A stretch of DNA of 64,000 nt from an uncultured bacterium (GCA_905214735.1 CAJMNI010000007.1:1-64000); one strand, 5' to 3'. Counted from the first letter of the stretch, positions 16,228 through 24,122 are shown. Notes: generated by a model not told the origin, from the letters alone. Translations and numbers: made by a program.

Positions 16228-17031
16228 TCAGACCCCAGCAGGCGGGAAAATGAGGTTGGTGAGGTCGATAAACTGCTCCACCGACAGGCGTTCGGGCCTT
16301 TCGGAGAGTAGCGGCGAAGCGGCAGCCTTCGAGCCGGGGCCGATTAAAGGGGCGAGGGAGTTGCGCAGCGTCTTGCGGCGCTGGCCGAAAGCTGCTTTCA
16401 CCACCTTCTTGAAGGCGGCTTCGTCGCAGCCGAGCGAAGAGCGGGAGTTGCGCGTGAGCCGGAGCACTCCGCTTCTCACCTTGGGCGGCGGGGTGAAGAC
16501 ATGGGGCTCGACTGTGAAGAGATATTCGCAGTCATACCATGTCTGAAGCAGCACGGAGAGAATCCCGCGCGCCTTCGTGCCGGGGGCGGAGCAGATGCGT
16601 TCGGCCACCTCCTTCTGGAGCATGCCTGCCACCACCGGAATCCTCTCCTTGAAATCGAGCACGCGGAAGAAGATCTGCGACGAGATGTTGTAGGGATAGT
16701 TGCCGATGAGGGCGAACTCGCCGGGGAAGAGCTGCGCGAGGTCGAGGCGGAGGAAATCGGCCTCGATCACATTGAGCTTAGGGAAATTGCGCAGGAGATA
16801 GCCGACCGACTCGGTGTCGAGCTCCACGGCTCGGACTTCGCGGCCCGACTCGAGGAGGTATTTTGTGAGCACTCCCATTCCGGGGCCGATTTCGAGCACC
16901 GGTATATCGCCCCATTCCGGATGGCCGGGGAGTTCGGCGCCCGAGATGGTTCCGGCGATTTTGGCGGCGATATGCTCGTCGTTGAGGAAATGCTGTCCGA
17001 GAGCTTTCTTGGGTTTAACCTGAGGCTTCAT
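16228..17031 (-). CDS. rsmA: 16S rRNA dimethyladenosine transferase KsgA
   Basis: KsgA dimethylates two adjacent adenines near the 3' end of 16S rRNA during 30S maturation. The sequence starts KPKKALGQHFLND, the family signature. The SAM site is VLEIGPGMGVLTKYLL, and the catalytic NLPYN-type motif reads IGNYPYNISSQIFF. The C-terminal helical domain has FGQRRKTLRNSL. It has 267 residues, the usual size. It lies 10 bases after a small lipoprotein gene and appears to be the last gene of the FKBP operon. Confidence 0.96.
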   Translation of the reverse strand: MKPQVKPKKALGQHFLNDEHIAAKIAGTISGAELPGHPEWGDIPVLEIGPGMGVLTKYLLESGREVRAVELDTESVGYLLRNFPKLNVIEADFLRLDLAQLFPGEFALIGNYPYNISSQIFFRVLDFKERIPVVAGMLQKEVAERICSAPGTKARGILSVLLQTWYDCEYLFTVEPHVFTPPPKVRSGVLRLTRNSRSSLGCDEAAFKKVVKAAFGQRRKTLRNSLAPLIGPGSKAAASPLLSERPERLSVEQFIDLTNLIFPPAGV

Positions 17032-17041
17032 GATCTATGGA

Positions 17042-17254
17042 TCAGATTGAGTCGGGAAGGGTCACAACCCCCGCTTCGGAAGTGACGGTCACGGTCGAAT
17101 CGGTTGCGGAGACTTCCTCGATTTCAACTTCTACGGTGTCGCCCGTAGGCTGCACGTTGTCAAGAGTGCGTCCCTTGCAGGCCGACATGGAGAGCAAAAG
17201 GGCAACCGTCGCAACAGAAGTTGCGGCGATTGCCTTGATATTAAGTTTTTTCAT
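17042..17254 (-). CDS. small lipoprotein
   Basis: A 70-residue protein whose start MKKLNIKAIAATSV (17254) I prefer to the MNS three codons earlier. The lipobox LLSMSAC places a lipidated Cys at about residue 26. The mature part is short, acidic and Thr/Val-rich (GDTVEVEIEEVSATDSTVTVTS). I do not recognise a function. It sits between an FKBP gene and ksgA with small gaps, so it should be co-transcribed with them. The pattern of a tiny lipoprotein with Thr/Val-rich tail is common in this order. Confidence 0.6.
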   Translation of the reverse strand: MKKLNIKAIAATSVATVALLLSMSACKGRTLDNVQPTGDTVEVEIEEVSATDSTVTVTSEAGVVTLPDSI

Positions 17255-17285
17255 ACTGTTCACTAACTGTTCACTAAAAATCAGA

Positions 17286-17852
17286 TCAGTTGGCGTTGAC
17301 GCCTAAAAGCTGCACGGCGAAGATCAGGTCGGAATCCGGGGGAATGGTTCCGGGAGCTCCCTGTTTGCCGTAGGCGAGCTCAGAGGGGATATAGAACACG
17401 GCAGTGCCGCCCTGCTGCATGAGCTGGAGACCTTCCGTCCAGCCGGGGATCACCCGGTTGAGGGGGAAAGTTGCGGGTTGGCCGCGGTCGACGCTCGAAT
17501 CAAACACCTTCCCGTCGGTGAGCATGCCCGTATAGTGCACTGTCACGGCGTCGGAGGCTTTGGGCGCGATGCCCGAACCCTTCTGCACCATCACATATTT
17601 GAGACCCGAGGCAGTCACGGCGTAGGTGGAGTCGGTGGCGACGTCGGCCTTTTTCGACTCGTCGGAGAATATCTTGGCGATATCCTGGATTATGTCGGGA
17701 GTAAGGGTCATGTCGGCCGGGGTTTCCGTCACGATTTCCTCCACGGCCACCGTGTCGGCGGTCTGCTCGCCGCTCTTGTTCTTGTTGCCGCAGGAGGAGA
17801 GGGCGCCTGCCACAACGAGAGCTGCAGCCATAGAAATATATGTCTTCTTCAT
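17286..17852 (-). CDS. FKBP-type peptidyl-prolyl isomerase lipoprotein
   Basis: This is a periplasm-facing lipoprotein that should catalyse proline cis-trans isomerisation. The signal peptide ends in a lipobox (VAGALSSCGNK). The FKBP domain covers about 85-187, with AVTVHYTGMLTDGKVFDSS, FPLNRVIPGWTEGLQLM and PSELAYGKQGAPGTIPP. The conserved Tyr, Asp, Phe, Trp and Tyr pocket residues are present. It is a paralogue of the next gene upstream: the central block NRVIPGWTEG is identical. A 12-base gap separates the two. Together they supply one lipidated and one unlipidated isomerase. Confidence 0.9.
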   Translation of the reverse strand: MKKTYISMAAALVVAGALSSCGNKNKSGEQTADTVAVEEIVTETPADMTLTPDIIQDIAKIFSDESKKADVATDSTYAVTASGLKYVMVQKGSGIAPKASDAVTVHYTGMLTDGKVFDSSVDRGQPATFPLNRVIPGWTEGLQLMQQGGTAVFYIPSELAYGKQGAPGTIPPDSDLIFAVQLLGVNAN

Positions 17853-17864
17853 GATTGGCGGAGA

Positions 17865-18455
17865 TTATTTCTTAACGACCTTGATGAGCTCCACGTCGAA
17901 GATCAGAGTGGAATGGGGCGGGATTGCATTGGGCACACCCTGAGCGCCGTAGGCGAGGTCGGAGGGGATGAAGAAAGTATATTTCGCGCCCTCTTTCATG
18001 AGCTGCACGCCCTCGGTCCAGCCGGGGATCACGCGGTTGAGGGGGAAAGTGGCGGGTTCGCCGCGGTTCACGCTCGAGTCGAACACAGTTCCGTCGAGGA
18101 GCTTGCCGGTATAGTGCACGGTCACCTCGTCTTCAGCGGTCGGCATGGCGCCTTCGCCCTCTTTGACAACTACATACTGCAGGCCGGAGGGAGTCACCTT
18201 CACGCCCTCCTTCATCTTGTTCTCGGCGAGGAATTTCTCGCCGGCCTCGCGGGCCTTTGCCTCGGCCTTCTTCTGGAGGTCGGTCATATACTCGTTGAGC
18301 ACCTTCTGAGCCTCGTCGATGGGCATTTTGGGCTCCTTGCCTTCGAAAGAATCTTTCACGGCGTCGGCGAAATCCTCGAAGTTGATGTCCTTGACGCCCA
18401 TTCCGATAAGCTGGCGTCCCATTGCGAGACCCCAGGCATAGCTTAATTTATCCAT
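17865..18455 (-). CDS. FKBP-type peptidyl-prolyl isomerase (FklB/FkpA-like)
   Basis: A 196-residue isomerase with an N-terminal dimerisation region (YAWGLAMGRQLIGMG, FADAVKDSFEGKEPKM, a helix rich in Lys/Ala) and a C-terminal FKBP domain (VTVHYTGKLLDGTVFDSS, IPPHSTLIFDVELI). It begins MDKLSYAWG with no signal peptide, so it is probably cytoplasmic, unlike its lipidated neighbour. It is the first gene of the run FKBP-FKBP-lipoprotein-ksgA. The region upstream (18456-18566) is AT-rich and must hold the promoter, but I see no clear consensus box. Confidence 0.9.
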   Translation of the reverse strand: MDKLSYAWGLAMGRQLIGMGVKDINFEDFADAVKDSFEGKEPKMPIDEAQKVLNEYMTDLQKKAEAKAREAGEKFLAENKMKEGVKVTPSGLQYVVVKEGEGAMPTAEDEVTVHYTGKLLDGTVFDSSVNRGEPATFPLNRVIPGWTEGVQLMKEGAKYTFFIPSDLAYGAQGVPNAIPPHSTLIFDVELIKVVKK

Positions 18456-18566
18456 AATTTTTTTTCGGGTTATATATAATTCGGTTTATGTTTCTAAGAA
18501 TAAAACGTTTCGGGGAGCGGATAGTTCTCGGGAGAGAGGGAACGCAGCCCCGGGAGAAGCCGATGG

Positions 18567-19343
18567 TCAGAGACCGGTGGCGGTGACGTGGAAGCAGGCC
18601 GACTTTCTTTCGAACTTCACGAGGCATTTGTTGCGGCGGCGCAGGTCGTAGAGCACTTCGGCGAGTAGATTTTTCAGGTCGCCGTCGTTGATGTCGCGCT
18701 GTGCGGGGTCTGCCTTGTGGAAGCGGGAGTAGGAGAGGTCGAAGGTCGTTCCGAACTGATGGGTGCTGGAGTCGGTGGCGTTTCTGTTGACGCGGCGGAG
18801 TTTAGACACCGATGCGGGAGTGCGGAGCAGGCTGGTGATCCTGACGCGATATCCCGACGCACCGCGGCTACCGAGGGAGTCGATGAAATTGCGGGCGATG
18901 GTGTCGAGCAGGGCGGCGGCTTCCGGCACGAGGAAGGGGAGAGAATGGGTGAGCTCGTCGACCTCATAGAGCTGATTGCTCGTGATCTTCACGATCGGCC
19001 GGCGCGTATAGAAAGCCTGGCTGATGTCGGCGATCGGGGCGATGCCGAGCTTTTCGGCCACTGCGTAATGATATTTGTTGGAGTCGTTGAACACGTCGGC
19101 AAGCCTGCCGATGGCATAAACCTTGATGCGGTCGGAACCGTTGTTATCAACGGGGACCTTCGACACTTGCTGAATGTCGGCCGGCTTTCCGGTCTCCGGC
19201 TTTGCCATTTCTTCAAACCCTTCGGCTCCTTCTGCTTCGGGCCCGGTGACGGAATCAAACGGATCGTTGCCCCCGCAGGAGGCGATGAGCAGAATGGCCA
19301 TAAAAGAAACGGCGAACGCGAATATCTTGGCGAAATCTTTCAT
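18567..19343 (-). CDS. DUF5715 lipoprotein with M15-like metallopeptidase motif
   Basis: A 258-residue lipoprotein (lipobox LLIASCGG, Cys at 23) that faces the periplasm. Residues 165-252 resemble D-Ala-D-Ala carboxypeptidases of family M15/VanY. ITSLLRTPASVSKL matches the usual substrate-Arg region, STHQFGTTFDLSY matches SxHxxGxAxDL with H195 and D202, and FHVTATG gives H252 as a possible third zinc ligand. This suggests a peptidoglycan peptide hydrolase or binding protein. The domain name DUF5715 is from memory. The gene diverges from the HAD-AroB fusion, and the minus-strand -7 box (19356-19349) is so close that the mRNA would be nearly leaderless. Confidence 0.7.
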   Translation of the reverse strand: MKDFAKIFAFAVSFMAILLIASCGGNDPFDSVTGPEAEGAEGFEEMAKPETGKPADIQQVSKVPVDNNGSDRIKVYAIGRLADVFNDSNKYHYAVAEKLGIAPIADISQAFYTRRPIVKITSNQLYEVDELTHSLPFLVPEAAALLDTIARNFIDSLGSRGASGYRVRITSLLRTPASVSKLRRVNRNATDSSTHQFGTTFDLSYSRFHKADPAQRDINDGDLKNLLAEVLYDLRRRNKCLVKFERKSACFHVTATGL

Positions 19344-19344
19344 T

Positions 19345-19375
19345 TTTGCAAAATTAGCAAAAAAACTTAAATTTG
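19345..19375 (+). promoter_or_regulatory. promoter of the HAD-AroB fusion gene
   Basis: TTTG at 19345-19348, a 19-base spacer and TAAATTTG at 19368-19375 fit the Bacteroidetes consensus. It overlaps a possible minus-strand -7 box (CAAAATTA at 19349-19356) for the DUF5715 gene, so the two divergent genes may compete for RNA polymerase. Confidence 0.6.
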
Positions 19376-19424
19376 CAGCCGAAACAGCGGCCGAAAAATC
19401 GGTCGGAAATCAAACGGCCCGGTA

Positions 19425-21140
19425 ATGGCCCTGAAAATTGAAAATTACGGAAAATCTATGGGTAAGTTTTTGAATAGGTTCGGAGCGGCGCTCATCGACA
19501 TGGACGGCGTCCTTTACGACTCGATGAAATGGCACACTTTGGCATGGAAAAAGATGATGGAAAGCGTGGGAGTCGAATGCGACCGCGACGAGTTTTACCT
19601 TTACGAAGGGATGACCGGCGAGGCGACGATCGACCTGCTGTTCCGTCGTGCGTTCGGCCACGGAGTCACATCCGAGCAGGCGAAGGAGCTTTATGCCGTT
19701 AAGAGCCGCTATTTCCGCGAATTCGGTAAGAAGGAACCGATGGAGGGCGCCGACAGGATGCTCGGTGCGCTGGAGAGAGCCCGGCTGAGACGTGTGCTTG
19801 TCACGGGGAGCGGCCAGGCTTCCCTTCTGGATAATATCAACGCCGATTATCCCGGGGCTTTCCTGCCGGGCGACCGGGTCACAGGCCATGACGTGGTCAG
19901 CGGGAAGCCATCTCCCGAACCATATCAGAAAGGGGCGGAAATCGCCGGGGCGGATCCGGCCGACTGCATAGTGATAGAGAACGCACCGCTCGGGGTGAGG
20001 GCCGGGAAGGCGGCCGGCTGCTTCACGGTGGCCGTGACCACGGGCCCGATTCCGCGCAGTGAGTTTGAGAAGGAGAACGCCGACATGATCTTCAGCTCGA
20101 TGCCGGAATTCGCCGACTGGCTTGAGAAGGAGCTTTCGCAGCCGGAACCGGATAACCGTCTGATCGTAAGCGAGAATCCTGAGGTCGATCTCACGGCTTT
20201 GGTCGAGTCGTTGCGTCCCGACAAGTTTTTCATCATCACCGACGTCAACGTGGAGCGCGACGTGCTGCCGAAACTCGGGCGGTTTGCTGCCCGGGCCGCC
20301 GGGATAAAGGTGGTGGCCGCCGGGGAGGAGAGCAAGAATCTCGACACTTTGGCCGAAATCTGGAGCTGGCTTAGCAGCGAGGGGGCCACGCGCCGGTCGG
20401 TGATTGTCAATATCGGCGGAGGGGTCGTTACCGATCTCGGGGGATTCGCGGCCGCCTGCTTCAAGCGGGGGATACGCACGGTGAATCTGCCGACTTCCGT
20501 GCTTGGCGCGGCCGATGCCGCCATCGGAGGAAAGACGGGGATAGATTTTCATGGGTTGAAAAATGAGATAGGGGCTTTCCATTTGCCCGAGGCTGTGGTG
20601 ATAGCGCCGGCCTTTTTCTCGACGTTGCCTCGCGAGCAGGCGATCGAGGGTTTTGCCGAGGTGGTGAAAACGGCGCTGATTTCGTCGGCTTCACTCTGGA
20701 AGAAGGTGATCGAGCCCGACGCTCCGTTCCGGCCTGAGCTTCTCGGCGAGACGGTTGCCGGGGCCGGGGCGTTCAAATCGGAAGTTGTGGGCCTCGACCC
20801 CGAAGAGAAGGGTTTGCGGAGGATATTGAACTTCGGTCACACGGCGGGGCATGCCTTCGAGAGCCTTGCCGCAAGGAGAGGAACGCCCGTGGGGCATGGC
20901 ACGGCCGTGGCCTGGGGGATGATGGTTGCGCTCGAGCTGAGCCGCGACCGCTGCGGTTTCCCGGCGGAAGTTGTTGAGGAATATCGCGAGAAGATTCTCA
21001 ATCGCTATTACGCTCCGAATCCTTTCGGAGAGGGAGACCGCGAGGAAATCGAGGAACTGATGGGCCACGACAAGAAAAACAGCGTGGCCGGGAAGCCGGA
21101 GTTCATTCTGCTCCGGAATATCGGCGAGCCTGTTGTTTAG
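19425..21140 (+). CDS. aroB: HAD-family phosphatase / 3-dehydroquinate synthase fusion
   Basis: Two enzymes are joined in one 571-residue frame. Residues about 10-225 form a HAD hydrolase of the beta-phosphoglucomutase type: DMDGVLYDSM (nucleophile and acid Asp), VTGSGQ (motif II), SGKPSPEPY (motif III Lys) and VIENAPLGVRAG (motif IV). Residues about 235-571 are AroB, which cyclises DAHP to 3-dehydroquinate in the shikimate pathway: NIGGGVVTDLGGFAAA, GADAAIGGKTGIDF-like AADAAIGGKTGID, EVVKTALI, and zinc ligands in NFGHTAGHAFE and GHGTAVAWGM. A second possible start is the ATG at 19458. Shikimate kinase is encoded separately at 32017-32568. Confidence 0.9.
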   Translation: MALKIENYGKSMGKFLNRFGAALIDMDGVLYDSMKWHTLAWKKMMESVGVECDRDEFYLYEGMTGEATIDLLFRRAFGHGVTSEQAKELYAVKSRYFREFGKKEPMEGADRMLGALERARLRRVLVTGSGQASLLDNINADYPGAFLPGDRVTGHDVVSGKPSPEPYQKGAEIAGADPADCIVIENAPLGVRAGKAAGCFTVAVTTGPIPRSEFEKENADMIFSSMPEFADWLEKELSQPEPDNRLIVSENPEVDLTALVESLRPDKFFIITDVNVERDVLPKLGRFAARAAGIKVVAAGEESKNLDTLAEIWSWLSSEGATRRSVIVNIGGGVVTDLGGFAAACFKRGIRTVNLPTSVLGAADAAIGGKTGIDFHGLKNEIGAFHLPEAVVIAPAFFSTLPREQAIEGFAEVVKTALISSASLWKKVIEPDAPFRPELLGETVAGAGAFKSEVVGLDPEEKGLRRILNFGHTAGHAFESLAARRGTPVGHGTAVAWGMMVALELSRDRCGFPAEVVEEYREKILNRYYAPNPFGEGDREEIEELMGHDKKNSVAGKPEFILLRNIGEPVV

Positions 21141-21142
21141 GC

Positions 21143-21271
21143 AAAATTTCCGCGGGAAATTTTCACAGTCAAGCCGGCCTGCAGAATAAAAGCCGCGGGC
21201 TTTTATCACGGTAAAAGCCGGCCTGCAGAATAAAACCGCGGGCTTTTATCACGGTAAAAGCCGGCCTGCGG
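21143..21271. repeat. cluster of CCGCGG-centred hairpins and a 44-bp direct repeat
   Basis: Three stem-loops share a CC-GCG-GG centre. AAAATTTCC/GGAAATTTT at 21143-21163 and ATAAAAGCC/GGCTTTTAT at 21186-21206 are perfect 9-bp stems. A third at about 21229-21249 has one base missing. The last two lie in tandem copies of a unit beginning AAGCCGGCCTGCAGAATAAA (21171-21214, 21215-21257) with a partial third copy at 21258-21271. They follow the HAD-AroB stop directly. Confidence 0.85.
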
Positions 21272-21309
21272 ATTTTTCGGCTGCTTTTGGATTTTGTAAA
21301 TGGATATGA

Positions 21310-21338
21310 AGCCCCTCTTTTGCGGAGGGGCTAATTTT
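21310..21338 (+). terminator. terminator-like hairpin
   Basis: AGCCCCTC (21310-21317) pairs perfectly with GAGGGGCT (21325-21332), with a 7-base loop, and is followed by AATTTTG. It could end the HAD-AroB transcript. The overlapping TAATTTTG (21332-21339) also fits a -7 promoter box for the next gene, but no -33 box is at the right distance. Confidence 0.5.
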
Positions 21339-21391
21339 GTGCTGTCGCCGGAAAAATGGCGGCGCGACTATATTATCTATTCACAAATATT

Positions 21392-22027
21392 ATGGCTATG
21401 TTCAGAAGAAAGAAAACAGAGAAACCCGAGGCTCTGCCCGAGGAGAAGCAGCAGGAAGATCTGCAGCCCCATGATGCTCAGCCGGAGGGAGATCAGAATT
21501 TGCCTGCCGATGAGAGCGAAGAAACAGAAGAGGCTGAGAAGATAGAACCTGAAGCTGACGAGGCTGAGGCAGACAAGGCTGAAGCTGAGGCAGACAAGGC
21601 CGAGGCTGAAACTGAGAAGGCAGAGGCCGACAAGGCTGAGCACGAGGCAGACAAGGTTGACGCTGAAACTGAAACTGAAGCGGTGGGGCCTTTGGGACTT
21701 GACCGCGACAGCGAGGCGGCCGGTTTCGGAAGCGGTTTGACGGAGGAGGATTTTGCCAAGGCTGAGGAACTTGGCGAACTGATCTGCCGCGACAGGATGG
21801 CGGGAAGTTATTCGGTGCAGTCGCGCAATGCTCTGCTCAAGGCCGTGAGCTATGAGCGGATGCTTGAAGAGGCTGATGCGGCCGGCGAACTGAGAGGCCG
21901 CAACGCGAGCATCGACGAACTTACCGACCTGATGCTTGACAGTGACGGGGTGCCCCATGCATCGGGCTGCGGTGCGGGTGCGAAGCCGAAAGTATCGACG
22001 ATCTTCGACCTGGCGAGAGAGGCTTGA
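21392..22027 (+). CDS. acidic repeat protein upstream of the capsid gene
   Basis: I do not recognise this protein. From the chosen start MAMFRRKKTEKPEA (21392) it has about 211 residues. An ATG 36 bases earlier adds only a weak hydrophobic stretch. Residues about 10-105 are low-complexity and strongly acidic, made of repeating EADKAEAEADKAEAETEK units. The C-terminal ~90 residues look folded (LTEEDFAKAEELGELI, QSRNALLKAVSYERMLEEAD). Its position just before the probable capsid gene and its acidic, helical character would suit a scaffold-like role, but that is inference only. Confidence 0.55.
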   Translation: MAMFRRKKTEKPEALPEEKQQEDLQPHDAQPEGDQNLPADESEETEEAEKIEPEADEAEADKAEAEADKAEAETEKAEADKAEHEADKVDAETETEAVGPLGLDRDSEAAGFGSGLTEEDFAKAEELGELICRDRMAGSYSVQSRNALLKAVSYERMLEEADAAGELRGRNASIDELTDLMLDSDGVPHASGCGAGAKPKVSTIFDLAREA

Positions 22028-22072
22028 GGTCGGTTTAAGGTTTAAGGTTTAAAGTTTAAAGTTTTAGGGGAT

Positions 22073-22143
22073 TGTGGCACTGAAGGGCCACACCAGCTTC
22101 AAAATTAAGGAGAGACCTTCCATTGGTGGCAGATCCTTAATTT
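22073..22143 (+). promoter_or_regulatory. structured leader upstream of the capsid gene
   Basis: Two hairpins stand in the 183-base gap. TGTGGC/GCCACA is at 22073-22092. AAATTAAGGA at 22102-22111 pairs perfectly over 10 bp with TCCTTAATTT at 22134-22143, closing a 22-base loop. Downstream, AAACTAAAAGATT occurs twice, the second copy ending at the start codon. This could be an RNA regulatory element or a processing site. Confidence 0.45.
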
Positions 22144-22210
22144 ACGCATCATAAAAATCAACAATATTTATCTTAAACTAAAAGATTCAATATCACTAAA
22201 CTAAAAGATT

Positions 22211-23734
22211 ATGGAAGAGAAAGTTAAGAATGGAAATGCAATTGAGGGTCGTGCGGTTGTCGCAAGCCATCTGCCCGGTGATCCCGCCACTGTGTCGGCG
22301 GCTGCCGAGGGAACCGGCGGCATAGGAGCCGGCAATCTGATCGAGACCGATATCGACGATGAACTGTTTCGGTTCAATTCCGACGACACTCCCTTGATGA
22401 ACCTTATGCTCCGCGCAAAGCGGGTGAAGGTTAACAGTCCGGAGGTGGAGCATTACATGATCGACGAGCCGAAGAGTTCGGTCTATCTTTCGGGCGATCT
22501 GAAGAAGTCGGATTCGATGCAGGCGGTTCTTCCGCTGCGTGCCGAAGACCAGTCGGTGCCGCGTCCTTACTCCACTCTGCTTGTGAAGGGGGTTGACGGT
22601 TATAGCGAAACGGGAAGCGCCACGACACCCGGCAAAGAGCTGATGCTCTTCGTGGTGGGTTACGACACGGCGAGCAACAATCCGGTGGTGAGGGCTGTCA
22701 ACGGTCCGCGTGCGTCGGCATCCGACGAATTCTGCAGCATACCGGCCATCCCGAAGGGAACGGAATGCGTGGTGCTGGCCAACTCCCTCTATGAGACCCA
22801 GAAAGAGGTCGATCCCGACCTGATCGTTCCCCAGCCGGCGAAGGTCTATCTTCAGAAGCGCGGCATGAACCAGGTTGTGTCGGATTACTTCGAGAGCCAG
22901 AAGAAGCGCATCCCCTTCTCGAAGGCGATCATCGCCGAGCAGGCTATCGCCAACTTCAAGGTTCGCGGCAACCGCACTCTCTGGGCCGGGCGCAAGGGGA
23001 AGATGAAGGTCAACGTGCCTAAGATGGGAATGCAGTATGTCTACTGTACCGAAGGTCTTCGCTGGCAGTTCAAGCGCGAGCTCCAGCATCAGGGAAAATG
23101 GACGGTGGAGCGCGTGATCGCCCTGGCCAAGATGTTTTTCACCGGAGAGGATGTCCCCAAGACGGCGCTGCTGCTTGCCGGAAAGAATCTGCTCGAACAG
23201 ATCCAGTGTATCGATTTCTCGAAGCATCCCGAGATCCAGATCACCACGAAGACGAATCCTCTGGGCTGGAGCGTGACCAACTTCCACACTGTTTTCGGCG
23301 ACATCGAGATCAAGCGTGAACCGACGCTCGACCGCCTTGGCTGGAGCAATTCCGGCGCGCTCATCGGGGAGAACAGGCTCGTGCATTATGTCTACAGCGC
23401 CGAGCACAGTTTCTCCGACCGGGTCGACGGCGAGGAGGCCACCCGCAACGGCATCCTTATCTGGGACGCGTTGGCGCTGAAGGGAAGCTGTCATATCTGG
23501 ATCGACGGCGAAGGTGAAGGAGGAGTGCAGGATGCGCTGAGCTTCCGAATCTGGGAAGGCGAGACTGCGCCTGAGAATGCAGCCGACGGCGACATCTTCT
23601 ATCTGATCAACGACTGTCCGGGTATATCGGCGTCGGCACGCGCCGGCCAGATGTGGAAGGCAACGGTCAGCATGGGCGACGATCTCAGCGAGGTGACCCG
23701 CTGGAGCGAATACACGGGAGAAGTAATAGCGTGA
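22211..23734 (+). CDS. probable phage major capsid protein (SU10/DUF5309-like)
   Basis: This 507-residue protein reads like an HK97-fold major capsid protein of the SU10/DUF5309 group. Near the N terminus TDIDDELFRFNSDDTPLMNL is followed by VEHYMIDEPKSS, a pattern I associate with capsid N-arms. Near residue 355 WSVTNFHTVFGDIEIKREP resembles the block in which the fold's E-strand and P-domain pack. There is no signal peptide. The last ~110 residues (RLGWSNSG onwards) may be an added domain. It stands in a small cassette with a holin-like and an amidase gene but without terminase or portal. The alternative is an uncharacterised non-phage assembly protein. Confidence 0.55.
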   Translation: MEEKVKNGNAIEGRAVVASHLPGDPATVSAAAEGTGGIGAGNLIETDIDDELFRFNSDDTPLMNLMLRAKRVKVNSPEVEHYMIDEPKSSVYLSGDLKKSDSMQAVLPLRAEDQSVPRPYSTLLVKGVDGYSETGSATTPGKELMLFVVGYDTASNNPVVRAVNGPRASASDEFCSIPAIPKGTECVVLANSLYETQKEVDPDLIVPQPAKVYLQKRGMNQVVSDYFESQKKRIPFSKAIIAEQAIANFKVRGNRTLWAGRKGKMKVNVPKMGMQYVYCTEGLRWQFKRELQHQGKWTVERVIALAKMFFTGEDVPKTALLLAGKNLLEQIQCIDFSKHPEIQITTKTNPLGWSVTNFHTVFGDIEIKREPTLDRLGWSNSGALIGENRLVHYVYSAEHSFSDRVDGEEATRNGILIWDALALKGSCHIWIDGEGEGGVQDALSFRIWEGETAPENAADGDIFYLINDCPGISASARAGQMWKATVSMGDDLSEVTRWSEYTGEVIA

Positions 23735-23756
23735 CAACCATTAAAATCAAATAGAA

Positions 23757-24098
23757 ATGGATAGCAAAGCAAAGAATATCAGACCGAAAACGGTTTCGGC
23801 GGGGTGCTCCGGAGGCATCCCGCCGGCTCCGGCCCCGGCGGCGACTCAGGCGAAGCAGCCCAAGGCTGAGGCGTCGCGTTGGCTTGAGACTCCGGCGAAA
23901 TTCGGCGTTTACGGAGTGATGGAATGGGTGGCGGTGATTCCGGCAGGGCGCAGCCTGGTGAGGGTCAGCTTCACCGGAGGGAGCATGTCGGGCTTCGGCC
24001 AGACGCCGGCCACCTTCACCACGCGCAACCGCGCCGTGGCGGCGATCATCAGGAAAAGCAACTGGTTTGCCACCGGGAGGATCGTGGCCTTGTCGTGA
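23757..24098 (+). CDS. small hypothetical protein of the phage-like cassette
   Basis: A 113-residue protein without recognisable family. The N-terminal third is Pro/Ala-rich and probably flexible (PPAPAPAATQAKQPKAEA). The rest appears to be a small beta domain (KFGVYGVMEWVAVIPAGR, RVSFTGGSMSGFG) ending in a helix (NRAVAAIIRKSNWF). The gene lies 22 bases after the capsid-like gene and 24 bases before the next frame, so the cassette is an operon. A head-decoration or minor capsid role would fit the position but is not shown by sequence. Confidence 0.6.
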   Translation: MDSKAKNIRPKTVSAGCSGGIPPAPAPAATQAKQPKAEASRWLETPAKFGVYGVMEWVAVIPAGRSLVRVSFTGGSMSGFGQTPATFTTRNRAVAAIIRKSNWFATGRIVALS

Positions 24099-24122
24099 AA
24101 TGCCTAAACCTGAATTTGAGAG

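Noticed and set aside
19410..20582. 390-codon minus-strand frame opposite the HAD-AroB gene
   Set aside because: The sense strand encodes two enzymes with complete motifs. The antisense product has no recognisable feature.
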